Shown: positions 17,701 through 26,067, numbered from the stretch's first letter. The stretch: 64,000 bases of DNA from JBGLNJ01 sp041300525 (GCA_041300525.1 JBGLNJ010000001.1:4092001-4156000), one strand, 5' to 3'. Translations and numbers: made by a program. The notes: a model not told the origin generated them from the sequence alone.

Positions 17701-17843
17701 TCTTGCCTGAAAAGCCGCAGGCGGAGAAAGCCAAGCCGGCGCTGGCCGTGGGCGACCGGGCACTGCTGCACGTCGAAGCCACCGTGCTGCGGCGCTTTCC
17801 GGAAAAGAAGACCGCAGGAACACCCGCGAAAGCAGAGGATTGA
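14712..17843 (+). CDS. Serine hydroxymethyltransferase-GcvT (aminomethyltransferase) fusion
   Basis: A 1043-residue fusion joining two folate one-carbon enzymes. Residues 1-440 are a SHMT fold-type I PLP domain with Lys232 in VFTTHKTLGGPRGA. Residues about 450-560 resemble a degenerate GcvT/YgfZ folate-binding half (FVQEITTGNLATLEPG). Residues about 590-1020 are a complete GcvT (GWEMPVWYTSVSEEHAAVR, FDVSHMG, RTGYTGEDVGFEIF, AARDSTRTEAGLPLYGHEL). Homologous residues continue upstream of the ATG in frame to about 14640 (VAELDPYIARLIEREQERQ) with no start codon or ribosome site, so the 5' end is probably lost. Serine/glycine interconversion and glycine cleavage would be physically linked. Confidence 0.85.
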   Translation: MIPSESYAPLAVRQALGSVLQNIYAEGYPPLRATRETEALLSDDEYQLAYYRRYSDRRFYKGTEYADIIEALAGRRVAECFATPDVPAEAIRANVQPLSGSPANLGVYDAFMQAGDTLMGLDLFQGGHLTHGSEFNISGKRYRVVSYGVDPKTEQLNYDQIMDLALKHKPRVIVAGYTSYSWAPDWNKFRQIADAVGALLMADVAHTAGLVIGGVYPNPVGIADITVFTTHKTLGGPRGAVILTTDEDKANKIDMAIFPGAQGGPHVNKFAAMCVAFRLAQTEQFKQLQRLTVENARALSDAFKARGLKVAYGGTDTHIVVLNVSAVKSDTGFPLRGEMAARLLDLAGIVINKNTLPGDTKTALASGIRFGTPWVSQRGLRPGDMQSIADVVADVLTHIQPFAYFGLAGELPRGKIDLDILESAKKRVSELADRAGIDVDLLLSPISNPQSPISLEIKGYRARAFVQEITTGNLATLEPGRATRTYLLDRVGKLLANVAIARTKSDELGRDRFWMGVRSQDAERVKTWLCGLADGYILFDDQDVFRKVQGPVTISEASDVDWNLLKSVGEPLAEPGEVGAVLLQNYPDRFDLTKPYFVGQNCFKEFVPPPTDKVEWTWAEPTNAPLKRTALFDTHKAMGGKIVPFAGWEMPVWYTSVSEEHAAVRQAAGLFDVSHMGCFEVAGPNAIAFLDTVISNYAHWLEDGQSAYGYLLDPDGSPIDDLMIYRRRADKFLVVVNASNEDKDWDWMNAVNERRVVIDRQRPWVQVAAPAVLRSLKDPSSGADQLRDIALQGPASIAILQACTDDPKTKFTLARVRRTDLIEAELSGIPLVVARTGYTGEDVGFEIFVHPDQQVALWKMLLEKGKSFGLKPCGLAARDSTRTEAGLPLYGHELVGPFDISPAEAGFPGYVKYHKPFFIGRDALLARDQKRVRELIRWRMNQKGVRRPGTGCPVVNKQGQVIGHVTSCSIDSEGYLLGLAIVESRYNVEGTPIGIFVLPEKPQAEKAKPALAVGDRALLHVEATVLRRFPEKKTAGTPAKAED

Positions 17844-18051
17844 CAGACGTGGTGCGTGTTTCGTGTTGCGTGGTATGCGAGGCACGCACCGCCATCGAAA
17901 AAACATGTCGTCTCAATAATCTGGGGGAAGAATTTTGCGAAGGTTTAGTCCCAATCCAGCTATGGGAGAGTTGACAACGGGTGGCTTCACTTGTGGAAAT
18001 AGTAAAGAATACTGGTATGGGTCAGAAACCATTAGCCCATAGGAAAACAGA

Positions 18052-18381
18052 ATGAAGCGAATGAATACCATGCTGCTGGTCATGTTCTTGGCTGTTGGCC
18101 TGGTTACGTGCAAGCCACTTATCCGCTCTGAACCCAGATTTGGCAGGGAGTACAACATAGAGCGTATGAAAGTGGGTGTACCCATCATCCCTGATGATTG
18201 GGAGCTATTCAACTCGGATGCGAAATATGCCGCCTGGGTAAACCCGGCAAGAGCGAAAAACATGAGTGATCGTATCCCCCTCCATTATGATAAGGCACTT
18301 GATTACCGAACAGGGAGCCTGTTATCGGAGACCGATACCTATTACGGAAAAGAAGACTATACTATCCCAGATGGAGGGTAG
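18052..18381 (+). CDS. Small putative lipoprotein, unknown function
   Basis: A 109-residue protein with a short hydrophobic leader (MLLVMFLAVGLVTCKPL) that could be a lipoprotein signal, with Cys20 as the lipidated residue. The mature part (SDAKYAAWVNPARAKNMSD) matches no family I recognise. Its base composition is lower in GC than the neighbours. It lies between the SHMT-GcvT fusion and a truncated DUF7282 gene, in a stretch that looks inserted. It may be a real accessory gene or part of a mobile segment. Confidence 0.45.
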   Translation: MKRMNTMLLVMFLAVGLVTCKPLIRSEPRFGREYNIERMKVGVPIIPDDWELFNSDAKYAAWVNPARAKNMSDRIPLHYDKALDYRTGSLLSETDTYYGKEDYTIPDGG

Positions 18382-18397
18382 GACACGGCAAACACCG

Positions 18398-18417
18398 TGT
18401 TCCGATTTTTCGGAACA
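18398..18417 (+). terminator. Hairpin after the small lipoprotein gene
   Basis: TGTTCCGA and TCGGAACA pair perfectly around a four-T loop. No T-run follows, so it may be a factor-independent terminator of weak type or a simple palindrome. Confidence 0.4.
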
Positions 18418-18453
18418 TGAGCGGAACTCGGTTCCACTGATATTCCGACTTGT

Positions 18454-18963
18454 GTGGGGCAGATCATGGTGGACTCTGTGACCGCCGCTCAGGATGGCTG
18501 GCTGTTGGTTTATACGGACACCCGCCTCAGTCCAAGCACGCTGGTCGGCTGGGCGCCGATCCACAAAGGCTTGAACACTAATTTGAAGGTGGATATTAAC
18601 AGGGAACTGGTGGAGCCGTATGCGACGCTCTGGGCGGCGCTCCACGTGGATCGAGGCGCCATCGGTCTGTTGGAACCGCCGGTGATTGATGGACCCGTGC
18701 AGCAAGATGGCAAGACGGTTGTCGTCGCCTTTGACATTACGGGTCAGGGTGCAACTACCGCCACGCCCCAGGTTTCCGCTACTAGCGCCCCAGCCGTGGT
18801 GCCCAAGCTTTTGCCGCCCGCCGGAGGGAACCAGAGGCCGTGGACCGGTTGGCTCGTCGCCGTCTGCGGCGCGGTTGGCTTGGGGAGTTTGTCGTGGGTG
18901 GCGGGCATGGCGCTGCGGCGCATAAAGGCGCGCGCTCAGGGTCCGTCTGATCAAGAAAAGTAG
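18454..18963 (+). CDS. DUF7282-like extracytoplasmic protein with C-terminal membrane anchor, probably 5'-truncated
   Basis: Residues 5-95 form one DUF7282-like beta domain (VTAAQDGWLLVYTD, LVGWAPIHKGLN, ATLWAALHVDRG, VQQDGKTVVVAFDI). A threonine/proline-rich stalk follows, then a transmembrane helix at about 128-152 (WTGWLVAVCGAVGLGSLSW) and a basic cytoplasmic end. Family members are usually secreted, with a signal peptide and several such domains. Here there is no leader and the frame is closed by a TGA shortly upstream, so the N-terminal part is missing. The GTG start is nominal. It sits 21 bp before the adaptor of an exporter. Confidence 0.6.
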   Translation: MGQIMVDSVTAAQDGWLLVYTDTRLSPSTLVGWAPIHKGLNTNLKVDINRELVEPYATLWAALHVDRGAIGLLEPPVIDGPVQQDGKTVVVAFDITGQGATTATPQVSATSAPAVVPKLLPPAGGNQRPWTGWLVAVCGAVGLGSLSWVAGMALRRIKARAQGPSDQEK

Positions 18964-18984
18964 ACAGGTTTCTGGGAGTCAAAG

Positions 18985-20454
18985 ATGCGAAACAAGCGAT
19001 TAGCAATAACGGCGTTACTGGCAGTGGCGACGCTTGCCTCTGCATGCCAGGCGCGTGCGACGGCGACACCACAACTTTCGACGGCGACCGTCTCACGCGG
19101 GTCGCTTCAGGCGACGGTGTCGGCGTCGGGAACGATCGCGGCCCATGCGCAGGTGACCGTGCTGTTCCAGAACTCGGGGCAAATCAAGACGGTGAACGTC
19201 AAAGCAGGGGATAAAGTCAAAGCTGGGCAGGTGATGGCCTCACTCGATACGACTGACGTGGAAGTCGCCGTGGACTTGGCGCAAGCCGGTTTGGACATGG
19301 CGCAAGCCAGGCTCGCGACGGCCAAGAAGGAGCCTCTGCCTTCGGAGATCAAAGCGGCTGAGGCGGCGCTGGCGAGCGCCCAGGCTGCGCTGCGCGCCGC
19401 GCAAAGCAAGACCGCTCACTTTGGCGATCAACTCACCATCGAGCAGGCCAATGTGGACAATGTTGCCAAGCGCTTGAGTGACGCGCAGGGCACGTACAGC
19501 AATCTTCTCGAGACCCTGCCGTCGGGGGCCCGAGGCAGAGGGGCGCCGTATGTCCCGCCGGCGGGCCAAGAGTGGTCCTCGCAAAAAGCGGCGCTGGACA
19601 ATGCGCAGATTGATTATCAAGTCGCCGTGGCAAACTATAACCTGGCAGCGGCGAACGTCAACGATAGCAGCGTCCAGCAAGCGGCAGCGCAGGTCTCTTC
19701 AGCGCAGGCCAACCTCGACAGCTTGAAGAACACGCCCGCGCCGAAAGATGTGCAAGTGGCCGAGCCGTCCCTCCAGCAGGCGCAGATTTCGCTCGATCAG
19801 GCGAAGGCGAACTTTAAAAAGTCGCAGCTCATCGCGCCGTTCGACGGCGTGGTGGCCGACCTCAATATCCAAGTCGGTCAGCAGTCGTCGGCCAGCGCGC
19901 AACCGGTGATCTTGGTGGACCTCTCTCGGTTGGAGGCGCAGGTCAATGTTGGCGAGACGGATCTGCCGCGCGTCAAGGTAGGCCAGCCCGTCCAAGTCAC
20001 TTTTGATGCGTTGCTAGGCCAGACCTTTACAGCCGAGGTCGTTGAAATTGCATTCGTCGGCACGACGACGCAAGGCGTCGTCAACTATCCGGTGACGGTC
20101 GCGCTCGACGCTTCGACTTCGCTCAGTGCCAGCCAGCAGATTCGTTCCGGCATGACGGCCAACGTGACCATCGTCGTGGAACAGCGCGACAACATTTTGC
20201 TCGTTCCCAACCGCGCGGTCAAGACCAGCGGCAAGCAAAAGATCGTCACGGTGATCAAGGACGGCCAGCCAACGCCCGTCAACGTGACGCTGGGGATGTC
20301 CAACGATACCCAGTCCGAAGTGACGAGCGGCTTGAACGAGGGTGACGTCGTGCAGGTTCAGCAAACGACGACCACCACCAGCCAGGGCGGCGGCGGGTTC
20401 GGTGGACCTGGCGGTGGATTCGGTGGGGCGGGGGGATTCAGGTCGGGAGATTGA
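18985..20454 (+). CDS. HlyD/MacA-type periplasmic adaptor lipoprotein of an ABC exporter
   Basis: A 489-residue membrane-fusion protein. A lipoprotein signal ends at LASAC (Cys21). The first half of the biotinyl-lipoyl-like domain follows (GQIKTVNVKAGDKVKAGQVM), then a long alpha-hairpin at about 90-265 rich in Ala/Gln/Lys, the second lipoyl half (APFDGVVADLNIQVGQQ), a beta-barrel (VNVGETDLPRVKVGQPVQVT) and a membrane-proximal domain. The C-terminus is a Gly/Phe-rich tail (GGGFGGPGGGFGG). The MacB-type ATPase-permease starts 54 bp downstream. Exported substrate is unknown; peptides or lipids are typical. Confidence 0.87.
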   Translation: MRNKRLAITALLAVATLASACQARATATPQLSTATVSRGSLQATVSASGTIAAHAQVTVLFQNSGQIKTVNVKAGDKVKAGQVMASLDTTDVEVAVDLAQAGLDMAQARLATAKKEPLPSEIKAAEAALASAQAALRAAQSKTAHFGDQLTIEQANVDNVAKRLSDAQGTYSNLLETLPSGARGRGAPYVPPAGQEWSSQKAALDNAQIDYQVAVANYNLAAANVNDSSVQQAAAQVSSAQANLDSLKNTPAPKDVQVAEPSLQQAQISLDQAKANFKKSQLIAPFDGVVADLNIQVGQQSSASAQPVILVDLSRLEAQVNVGETDLPRVKVGQPVQVTFDALLGQTFTAEVVEIAFVGTTTQGVVNYPVTVALDASTSLSASQQIRSGMTANVTIVVEQRDNILLVPNRAVKTSGKQKIVTVIKDGQPTPVNVTLGMSNDTQSEVTSGLNEGDVVQVQQTTTTTSQGGGGFGGPGGGFGGAGGFRSGD

Positions 20455-20508
20455 TGTTTTGTGTTTGACCCCTGGGACTGCCCAGGGGTTGACGAGTGAG
20501 GTGAGACG

Positions 20509-22476
20509 ATGGCCGTAAACGCTACGCGGGGTGATCCCGTTATACAAGTCAAAGATGTGACGCGCACATACAAGATGGGCGAGGTGGAAGTCAACGCTCT
20601 GCGCGGCGTGTCGTTCCAGGTGGAACAGGGCGAGATGGTCGCCATCATGGGGCCTTCGGGTTCGGGCAAGTCCACGTTGATGAACATTATCGGCTGCCTC
20701 GACCAGCCGTCCGGCGGCACTTATATGCTCGACGGCGTCGAGGTGAGCGCGCTAAAGGACAGCCAATTGGCCGAAATCCGCAACAAGAAAATCGGCTTTG
20801 TGTTCCAGACGTTCAACCTGCTGCCGCGCACCTCGGCATTGGATAACGTCGAGACGCCGCTAATTTACAGCGGCGCGAAGGATCGCCGCCGGCGCGCGCG
20901 GGCCGCGCTGGAATCGGTGGGCCTGGCCGACCGCGTGAACCATCGCCCCAACGAGCTTTCCGGCGGGCAGCAGCAGCGCGTGGCGATTGCGCGGGCGCTG
21001 GTCAACAATCCCGCCATCATCCTGGCCGACGAGCCGACGGGCAACCTGGATAGCGTATCCGGCGAAGAGATCATGAAAGTTTTAGAGCGGCTCAACTGTG
21101 AGCAGGGCATGACGGTGGTGCTCGTCACGCACGACCTGGATGTGGCGGCGAAAGCGCAGCGCATTATCCGCATCCGCGATGGCAAGGTCGAGCGCGAAGA
21201 GGGCACCGGGCACGCTTGCGCGCAGGTGATCACAACAGAGCGGAAGGAAGAGAGCCGCGCAGTGTTCTGGGCCAACTTTGTTCAGAGCACGCGCATGGCG
21301 CTGCGCAGCCTGACGGCGAACAAGACGCGCAGCGCGTTGACGATGTTGGGCATCGTCATCGGCGTGGCGGCAGTGATCGCAATGTTGTCCATTGGGCGCG
21401 GGGCGCAGGCGGCCATCACGTCGCAGATTGAAAGCATCGGCACGAACCTGCTGTTCGTGCGGCCCGGTTCCACTCAGCAAGGCGGCGTGTCGCAGGGGGC
21501 CGGCACGGCGCAGACGCTGACGTATGAGGACTCGCAGGCGCTGATTGGCCTGCCGTCCCTCGTCGCCGTTGCGCCGGAAGTAAGCTCGTCCGCTCAACTT
21601 GTCTACCAGAGCCAGAACACGCGCACGCGCATCTATGGCGTAACGCCCGAATACACAGACGTGCGCAACTATACCATCGCTCATGGCGAGGGGATTGCGG
21701 CATCTCAAGTGACCGCGAGCTCGGCCGTCGTCGTGCTGGGCGAGACGACGGCGGCCAACCTTTTTGGCGATTCGTCACTGGCGGTGGGGCAAAGCGTCCG
21801 CATCAATGGGCAACCGTTCCGTGTGACGGGTGTGCTGACGCCCAAAGGCGGGTCGGGCTTTGGCAGCCAGGATGACCTGGCGCTCGTGCCCATCACCACG
21901 GCGCAGACAAAGCTGTTCGGCGCAAACCGCAACGCGCGCGGCGGGCAGCGCAGCATCTCGAGCATCAACGTACAGATTCTCGATCAATCGGTCTCGGATC
22001 AGGCTGTGGCTGAGATCAGTGAGGTGCTGCGCGAGCGTCACCGCGTGACGTTCCAGGATGATTTCTCCGTTGCCAGCCAACAGGACATTCTCAACACGGC
22101 CAACCAGATCACCGGCGTGCTGACGCTGTTCCTGGGTGGCGTGGCGGGCATCTCGCTGCTCGTGGGCGGCATCGGCATCATGAACATCATGCTGGTAAGC
22201 GTCACGGAACGCACGCGCGAGATCGGCTTGCGCAAAGCGGTGGGCGCGCGCAAGCGCGATATTCTCTGGCGGAAATCGACCGACGTGGGCACTTCGAACT
22301 TGGCGAGTTCCTTCTTGCAAAAGGCAATCACCTCTTGTTCCGTGAGCGTCTCGCCCGGCTTGGGGACGATCCAGACTTTGATCGTCTCGCCGCGATGCGG
22401 ATCGGGGATGCCGGCGGCCGCCACATCGAATACCTTGGGATGTTCCTTGATGACCTTTTCGATGTTGGTCGGATAG
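20509..22476 (+). CDS. MacB-type ABC exporter (ATPase-permease fusion), 3'-truncated
   Basis: Residues 1-230 are a LolD/MacB ATPase: Walker A GPSGSGKST, Q-loop FQTFNLLPR, signature LSGGQQQRVAIARAL, Walker B IILADEPTGNLD and switch VTHDLD. From about 255 a permease follows with the first membrane helix (ALTMLGIVIGVAAVIAML), a periplasmic MacB_PCD domain, and the second helix (GVAGISLLVGGIGIMNIMLV). The FtsX core breaks off at TREIGLRKAVGARKRDIL, residue about 586. The remaining 69 residues of the frame are antisense to the acyl-CoA ligase and carry no membrane helix, so the last two helices are lost. The exporter is probably not functional as encoded. Confidence 0.82.
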   Translation: MAVNATRGDPVIQVKDVTRTYKMGEVEVNALRGVSFQVEQGEMVAIMGPSGSGKSTLMNIIGCLDQPSGGTYMLDGVEVSALKDSQLAEIRNKKIGFVFQTFNLLPRTSALDNVETPLIYSGAKDRRRRARAALESVGLADRVNHRPNELSGGQQQRVAIARALVNNPAIILADEPTGNLDSVSGEEIMKVLERLNCEQGMTVVLVTHDLDVAAKAQRIIRIRDGKVEREEGTGHACAQVITTERKEESRAVFWANFVQSTRMALRSLTANKTRSALTMLGIVIGVAAVIAMLSIGRGAQAAITSQIESIGTNLLFVRPGSTQQGGVSQGAGTAQTLTYEDSQALIGLPSLVAVAPEVSSSAQLVYQSQNTRTRIYGVTPEYTDVRNYTIAHGEGIAASQVTASSAVVVLGETTAANLFGDSSLAVGQSVRINGQPFRVTGVLTPKGGSGFGSQDDLALVPITTAQTKLFGANRNARGGQRSISSINVQILDQSVSDQAVAEISEVLRERHRVTFQDDFSVASQQDILNTANQITGVLTLFLGGVAGISLLVGGIGIMNIMLVSVTERTREIGLRKAVGARKRDILWRKSTDVGTSNLASSFLQKAITSCSVSVSPGLGTIQTLIVSPRCGSGMPAAATSNTLGCSLMTFSMLVG

Positions 22477-23906
22477 ATGTTGAACCCGCCTGCGATGACC
22501 ATGTCCTTCTTGCGGTCCACGATGTAAAAGTACCCGTCCTCGTCCATTTTGGCAATGTCGCCGGTATAGAGCCAGCCGTCCTTGAGGACGTTGCGGGTCT
22601 CGGTGGGCATATTCCAGTAGCCCTGCATCACCATCGGGCCTTTGAGGCACAGCTCGCCGATTTCCCCGACACCCAATTCCTTATCCGGATCGTCCAGGCT
22701 GACGATCTTGCACTCGACGTCGGGGAGCGGCAAGCCGATGCTGCCCACGCGGTTCTCGCCATAGATCGGGTTGCAGTGACAGGCCGTGGGCGCTTCGGAA
22801 AGCCCATAGCCTTCGCGCAACCGGCCGCCGGTCAGCTTTTCAAACTTGTGCTGCGTCTCTGGCATGAGTGGCGCGCTCCCGCTGATGCACGCGCGAATCG
22901 AGCGGATGTTGAAGCGGCTGAGGTCGGGATAGTTGTTGATCGCGTTATACATCGTCGGCACGCCGGGGAAAATGCCCGGCTGATAGGTGTTGATCGCCGA
23001 GAGGACGTTTTCCAAATCGCGCGGATTGGGGACCAGCACCAGCGTGGCCGCTGCCGAGAGGCCAAAGTTCATCGCGGCCACCATCCCGTAAACGTGGAAC
23101 AGCGGGATGGCGCACAGGATGACCTCCTGGCCTTGCCGGATGTCGGGCATGAACGACTTGATCGCCAGCGTGTCGGCGACGAGATTGCGGTGCAGCGCCA
23201 CCGCGCCTTTGGAGATGCCGGTCGTGCCGCCCGTGTATTGGAAAATCGCAATGTCGTTGGGGCCGACATCCACTTTGGGCCGGTCTGCGGCAGTGTGCTG
23301 ATTGAGCAGGTCGGCCATCCACACATCGCCCCCGGTCAGCTCGGCCTTGTGCTCGGTGGCGGTGTGCTTGTTGAGCGGAAAGAGCGTCTTGAGGAATCCG
23401 CCCATGTAATCGCGGATGTGCGAGACGACGACGCGCTTGACTTGCGTCTTTGGCTGCACTTCCTTGACCCGCGCGTAGAAATTGCTCGTCGCGATCACCA
23501 GTTCCGCGCCGCAGTCGTTGAACTGGTATTCCATCTCACGGGCAGAGTAGAGCGGGTTGGTGGCGACGACAATCCCGCCGGCTTTCATGATGCCATAGTA
23601 GGCGATGATGAACTGGGGCGAGTTGGGCATCAAGATGATGACGCGGTCGCCTTTCTTGACGCCCAGTTTGGCCAGCGCCCCGGCCATCCGGTCGGTCAGG
23701 TCGTTAAGGGTCCGGTAATCCATCTTGCCGCCGGTGAGTCCGTCGAGCGCGCCTTTCATCGCGCGGGGCTTGAAAATGAGCGCGGTGTTGTTGGAATAGT
23801 CGCGGGCGGCCTGTTCCAGGAATCCAAACAACGGGATCTGCGGGTAGGGCTCCAAAGTGTGGGGAACCCCCTTGTCGTATTTTTTCAACCAGGGCTTGTG
23901 CTCCAT
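22038..23906 (-). CDS. Long-chain fatty-acid-CoA ligase (AMP-forming), 3'-truncated
   Basis: Real homology spans 22270-23906, about 545 residues. The AMP-binding P-loop is YTGGTTGISKGAV. Other landmarks are GYGLSEAPTACH, the hinge and A8 region WLYTGDIAKMDEDGYFYIVD, and GFNIYPTNIEKVIKEHP. The protein should end about 30 residues after KFEVPTSVDFR with a PKTxxGKxLRR segment holding the catalytic Lys. Instead, at about 22270, the frame runs into the antisense of macB and continues meaninglessly to 22038. The start has a strong AGGAGG site. Two converging genes have both lost their ends at one junction. Without the A10 lysine, adenylation would be impaired. Confidence 0.82.
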   Translation of the reverse strand: MEHKPWLKKYDKGVPHTLEPYPQIPLFGFLEQAARDYSNNTALIFKPRAMKGALDGLTGGKMDYRTLNDLTDRMAGALAKLGVKKGDRVIILMPNSPQFIIAYYGIMKAGGIVVATNPLYSAREMEYQFNDCGAELVIATSNFYARVKEVQPKTQVKRVVVSHIRDYMGGFLKTLFPLNKHTATEHKAELTGGDVWMADLLNQHTAADRPKVDVGPNDIAIFQYTGGTTGISKGAVALHRNLVADTLAIKSFMPDIRQGQEVILCAIPLFHVYGMVAAMNFGLSAAATLVLVPNPRDLENVLSAINTYQPGIFPGVPTMYNAINNYPDLSRFNIRSIRACISGSAPLMPETQHKFEKLTGGRLREGYGLSEAPTACHCNPIYGENRVGSIGLPLPDVECKIVSLDDPDKELGVGEIGELCLKGPMVMQGYWNMPTETRNVLKDGWLYTGDIAKMDEDGYFYIVDRKKDMVIAGGFNIYPTNIEKVIKEHPKVFDVAAAGIPDPHRGETIKVWIVPKPGETLTEQEVIAFCKKELAKFEVPTSVDFRQRISRLRAPTALRKPISRVRSVTLTSMMFMMPMPPTSSEMPATPPRNSVSTPVIWLAVLRMSCWLATEKSSWNVTR

Positions 23907-24157
23907 GTCATCCTCCTGAGGAAAAAAAAGCGGCTGCGCGACGTTGCGGGCGAATGGTCAGATTATTGGGTGGTGTAACCTCCTGTTCTGTGAATGAGGG
24001 AGACCGATCCGATGCTAAGAGTATAGCGTGAGTGGGTCAGACTTGTCAAGGGCGCGAAATGGCCCTTTGTGCCGTGGCAAGGACGGACGAGGCAGCTCAG
24101 GTCGGAGGTTGGTCAGGCGGTTCGGGAGCAGGGTGGCATGCGATGGATGGTCAGCGT

Positions 24158-24394
24158 TTATTCACGGTTGACCCAGCGCTCGACGAGCGACAGGATCAAC
24201 CACAGCAGGCTAAAGACAGCGGCGCCACCCAGCAGGCAGGTTCCACCCATCGCAGCTTGCTGCCAGCCGTACACCAGACCGATGACGATTCCGCCGACGA
24301 CAACCAGGAAAACCGCGATAATCACGACGAGTCGCCGTTCGTCCTTGCGCCGGAGCGCGCGCAAATCCGCGACGGGATGCGGTTTGTTTGGCAT
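24158..24394 (-). CDS. Small two-helix membrane protein
   Basis: A 78-residue protein starting MPNKPHPVADLRALRRKDER, with two predicted membrane helices: LVVIIAVFLVVVGGIVIGLVY and a second over GTCLLGGAAVFSLLWLILSL. A charged N-terminus and a short C-terminal WVNRE suggest both ends are cytoplasmic. The longer open frame up to 24550 lacks family character and I discarded it. Function unknown. It follows the transpeptidase gene by about 30 bp on the same strand and may be cotranscribed. The 250 bases between this gene and the ligase start hold nothing I recognise. Confidence 0.55.
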   Translation of the reverse strand: MPNKPHPVADLRALRRKDERRLVVIIAVFLVVVGGIVIGLVYGWQQAAMGGTCLLGGAAVFSLLWLILSLVERWVNRE

Positions 24395-24425
24395 CAATAC
24401 CGGCCTGGGTAACCACTTGAGTGGA

Positions 24426-25472
24426 TCATGTCCGCGACACCTTGATGAGGGTGCTCTGCACATCGTGGGGTGTGTCGTACCGCACGGCATCGTACGGCGC
24501 GCTCGGCTCGGTCCAACGCCAAAACCACCGCGCCACAGGGGCCGGCACATTCAGGCAACCGTGGCTGCGCGGGCGGCCAAAGTCATTATGCCAATAAGCG
24601 CCATGGATGGCGGCGGCGCTCCGGGTGAAAAAAGTCGGGAACGGCACGCCGGGCAGATCGTAAAAGTCGTCGCCCATCCCGCCCGTCATGCGCGAGGTCA
24701 TGGTTTTGAACAAGACCCGGTGCGCGCCCGACGGCGTAAAGTTATTGCCATAGCCGCTAGCCACGCGCGAAGTCAAAACGGGGGTGCCGTTTTCATAGGC
24801 TGTGATGGTTTGCGCTTGCAGGTTCACCTCGATGCGCTTGTCGGTCACGCCGGGTGAAAGCGGCGTCAGCTCGGATGGATCAATACGGCGAATATGCGCC
24901 GCAGGCACATACGGGCCAGGCCCCCACGTGACGCCATCTTGCAAGCGATACCACCACTGGTTATCTTTGCCCATCACCGCCCCGATGACGCGAAACACGC
25001 CGGTGTAATACAGGCGCATGTAGCGCCACGCTTTTGGATCGGGCGCTGCGCGCGAATCGCTAAAGGGTACGGTGATTTCGCCCCAGAATTTCGCCGCCGC
25101 TCTATCCGGCTCCGCGATATTCTTGACGTCCTCGACCGGCTGCACCCATGCCGAATGGGCATAGCCGTCTTCCGTCTTGTACCAGGTCGCGTTGTGTGGC
25201 ATCACGGCTTCGCCCGTGGCTTGTCCCAACAACCGCAGCACTTGGTCCCGGCGGGCAGTGCGGATCAGTTTGGACTTGCGCTTGGACTCTTGCCGGATTT
25301 CGATTCCCCACGTGGCAACGCGGCCCAGTGGCTCGGGCGGCGGAAGCAGGGCGTCGCCCGATTCAATCTCCGCCCCAAAAACGCGCGAGATTTCGGCGAC
25401 CGGCAAGAGAGCTGCCGCGCATACGGCGCTCCCGGCGAATTTCAATAGTTGACGTCGAGTTACCCCAGCCAT
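24426..25472 (-). CDS. Tat-exported L,D-transpeptidase (YkuD)
   Basis: A 348-residue enzyme that starts with a twin-arginine signal (TRRQLLKFAGSAVCAAALLP). About residues 55-215 look like one or two SH3-like cell-wall-binding segments (WYKTEDGYAHSAWVQPVED, WWYRLQDGVTWGPGPYVPA). The YkuD domain follows from about 225, with the active-site block HGAYWHNDFGRPRSHGCLNV and nucleophile Cys306. It differs from the LysM enzyme at 9716 in both export route and targeting domain, so the organism appears to use at least two such transpeptidases. Confidence 0.87.
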   Translation of the reverse strand: MAGVTRRQLLKFAGSAVCAAALLPVAEISRVFGAEIESGDALLPPPEPLGRVATWGIEIRQESKRKSKLIRTARRDQVLRLLGQATGEAVMPHNATWYKTEDGYAHSAWVQPVEDVKNIAEPDRAAAKFWGEITVPFSDSRAAPDPKAWRYMRLYYTGVFRVIGAVMGKDNQWWYRLQDGVTWGPGPYVPAAHIRRIDPSELTPLSPGVTDKRIEVNLQAQTITAYENGTPVLTSRVASGYGNNFTPSGAHRVLFKTMTSRMTGGMGDDFYDLPGVPFPTFFTRSAAAIHGAYWHNDFGRPRSHGCLNVPAPVARWFWRWTEPSAPYDAVRYDTPHDVQSTLIKVSRT

Positions 25473-25663
25473 CTTTTTACTCCGAAACGGCCCCAGTTTT
25501 CAAGCATCTATATGACACCACAAAAACGTTCCTCGGCGCGTTCCAGTTCCGTTACAGCCACGTTGCAAAGTCATGTCACGCCAAGAGGTCAAGCAACTTT
25601 GCCGCGTATTCTGCGTATTGTTAAGCGAGATCGTGATTGCAAAGTTAGTCAAAAGGAGGCGCT

Positions 25664-25885
25664 ATGCAGCGCAAACTAGTTCGTAGTCAGACCGATTCCA
25701 TGCTGGGGGGTGTGTGTGGCGGCCTGGGCGAGTACCTGAGCGTTGATTCCACCCTCATCCGTTTGGCGTTCGTTCTCTTGACGCTGTGGGGCGGCCACGG
25801 CTTGCTGCTCTATATCATCATGCTGATCGTCGTGCCGCCTGCCGGCAACGTCAAAGAGACAACCCTCGGCCAGAGCGCGGGATGA
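25664..25885 (+). CDS. PspC-domain protein
   Basis: A 73-residue single-domain PspC protein: LVRSQTDSMLGGVCGGLGEY followed by a membrane helix (IRLAFVLLTLWGGHGLLLYI) and the conserved end IVVPPAGN. The PspC family acts in phage-shock/envelope-stress responses as an inner-membrane sensor. The ribosome site is AAAAGGAGG, and a strong terminator follows at 25933-25969, so it is monocistronic. The 190 bp upstream, shared with the divergent transpeptidase, must hold both promoters. Confidence 0.85.
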   Translation: MQRKLVRSQTDSMLGGVCGGLGEYLSVDSTLIRLAFVLLTLWGGHGLLLYIIMLIVVPPAGNVKETTLGQSAG

Positions 25886-25932
25886 TTCTGCTCTGAAAAC
25901 AGTTTCACTCCACGTCAAGTGCCTTTCGGGCG

Positions 25933-25969
25933 CACAAAAGCCCTGACGAATCGAGTCAGGGCTTTTGTG
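25933..25969 (+). terminator. Rho-independent-type terminator of the PspC gene
   Basis: A perfect 15-bp stem CACAAAAGCCCTGAC pairs with GTCAGGGCTTTTGTG around a 7-base loop. The T-rich 3' arm gives the usual terminator form and would also work in the opposite direction. Confidence 0.85.
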
Positions 25970-26067
25970 ACTCGTGCACGAACCCAGGGATGCTCTGGGG
26001 CGACACCTCTAAACGTGAAACATGATGGGATGCTGGCCGTCTCAATCTGCCACCCTGGTCAAGTGTC

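Noticed and set aside
22335..23978. 547-residue plus-strand open frame
   Set aside because: It is antisense of the acyl-CoA ligase, with biased composition and no domain.
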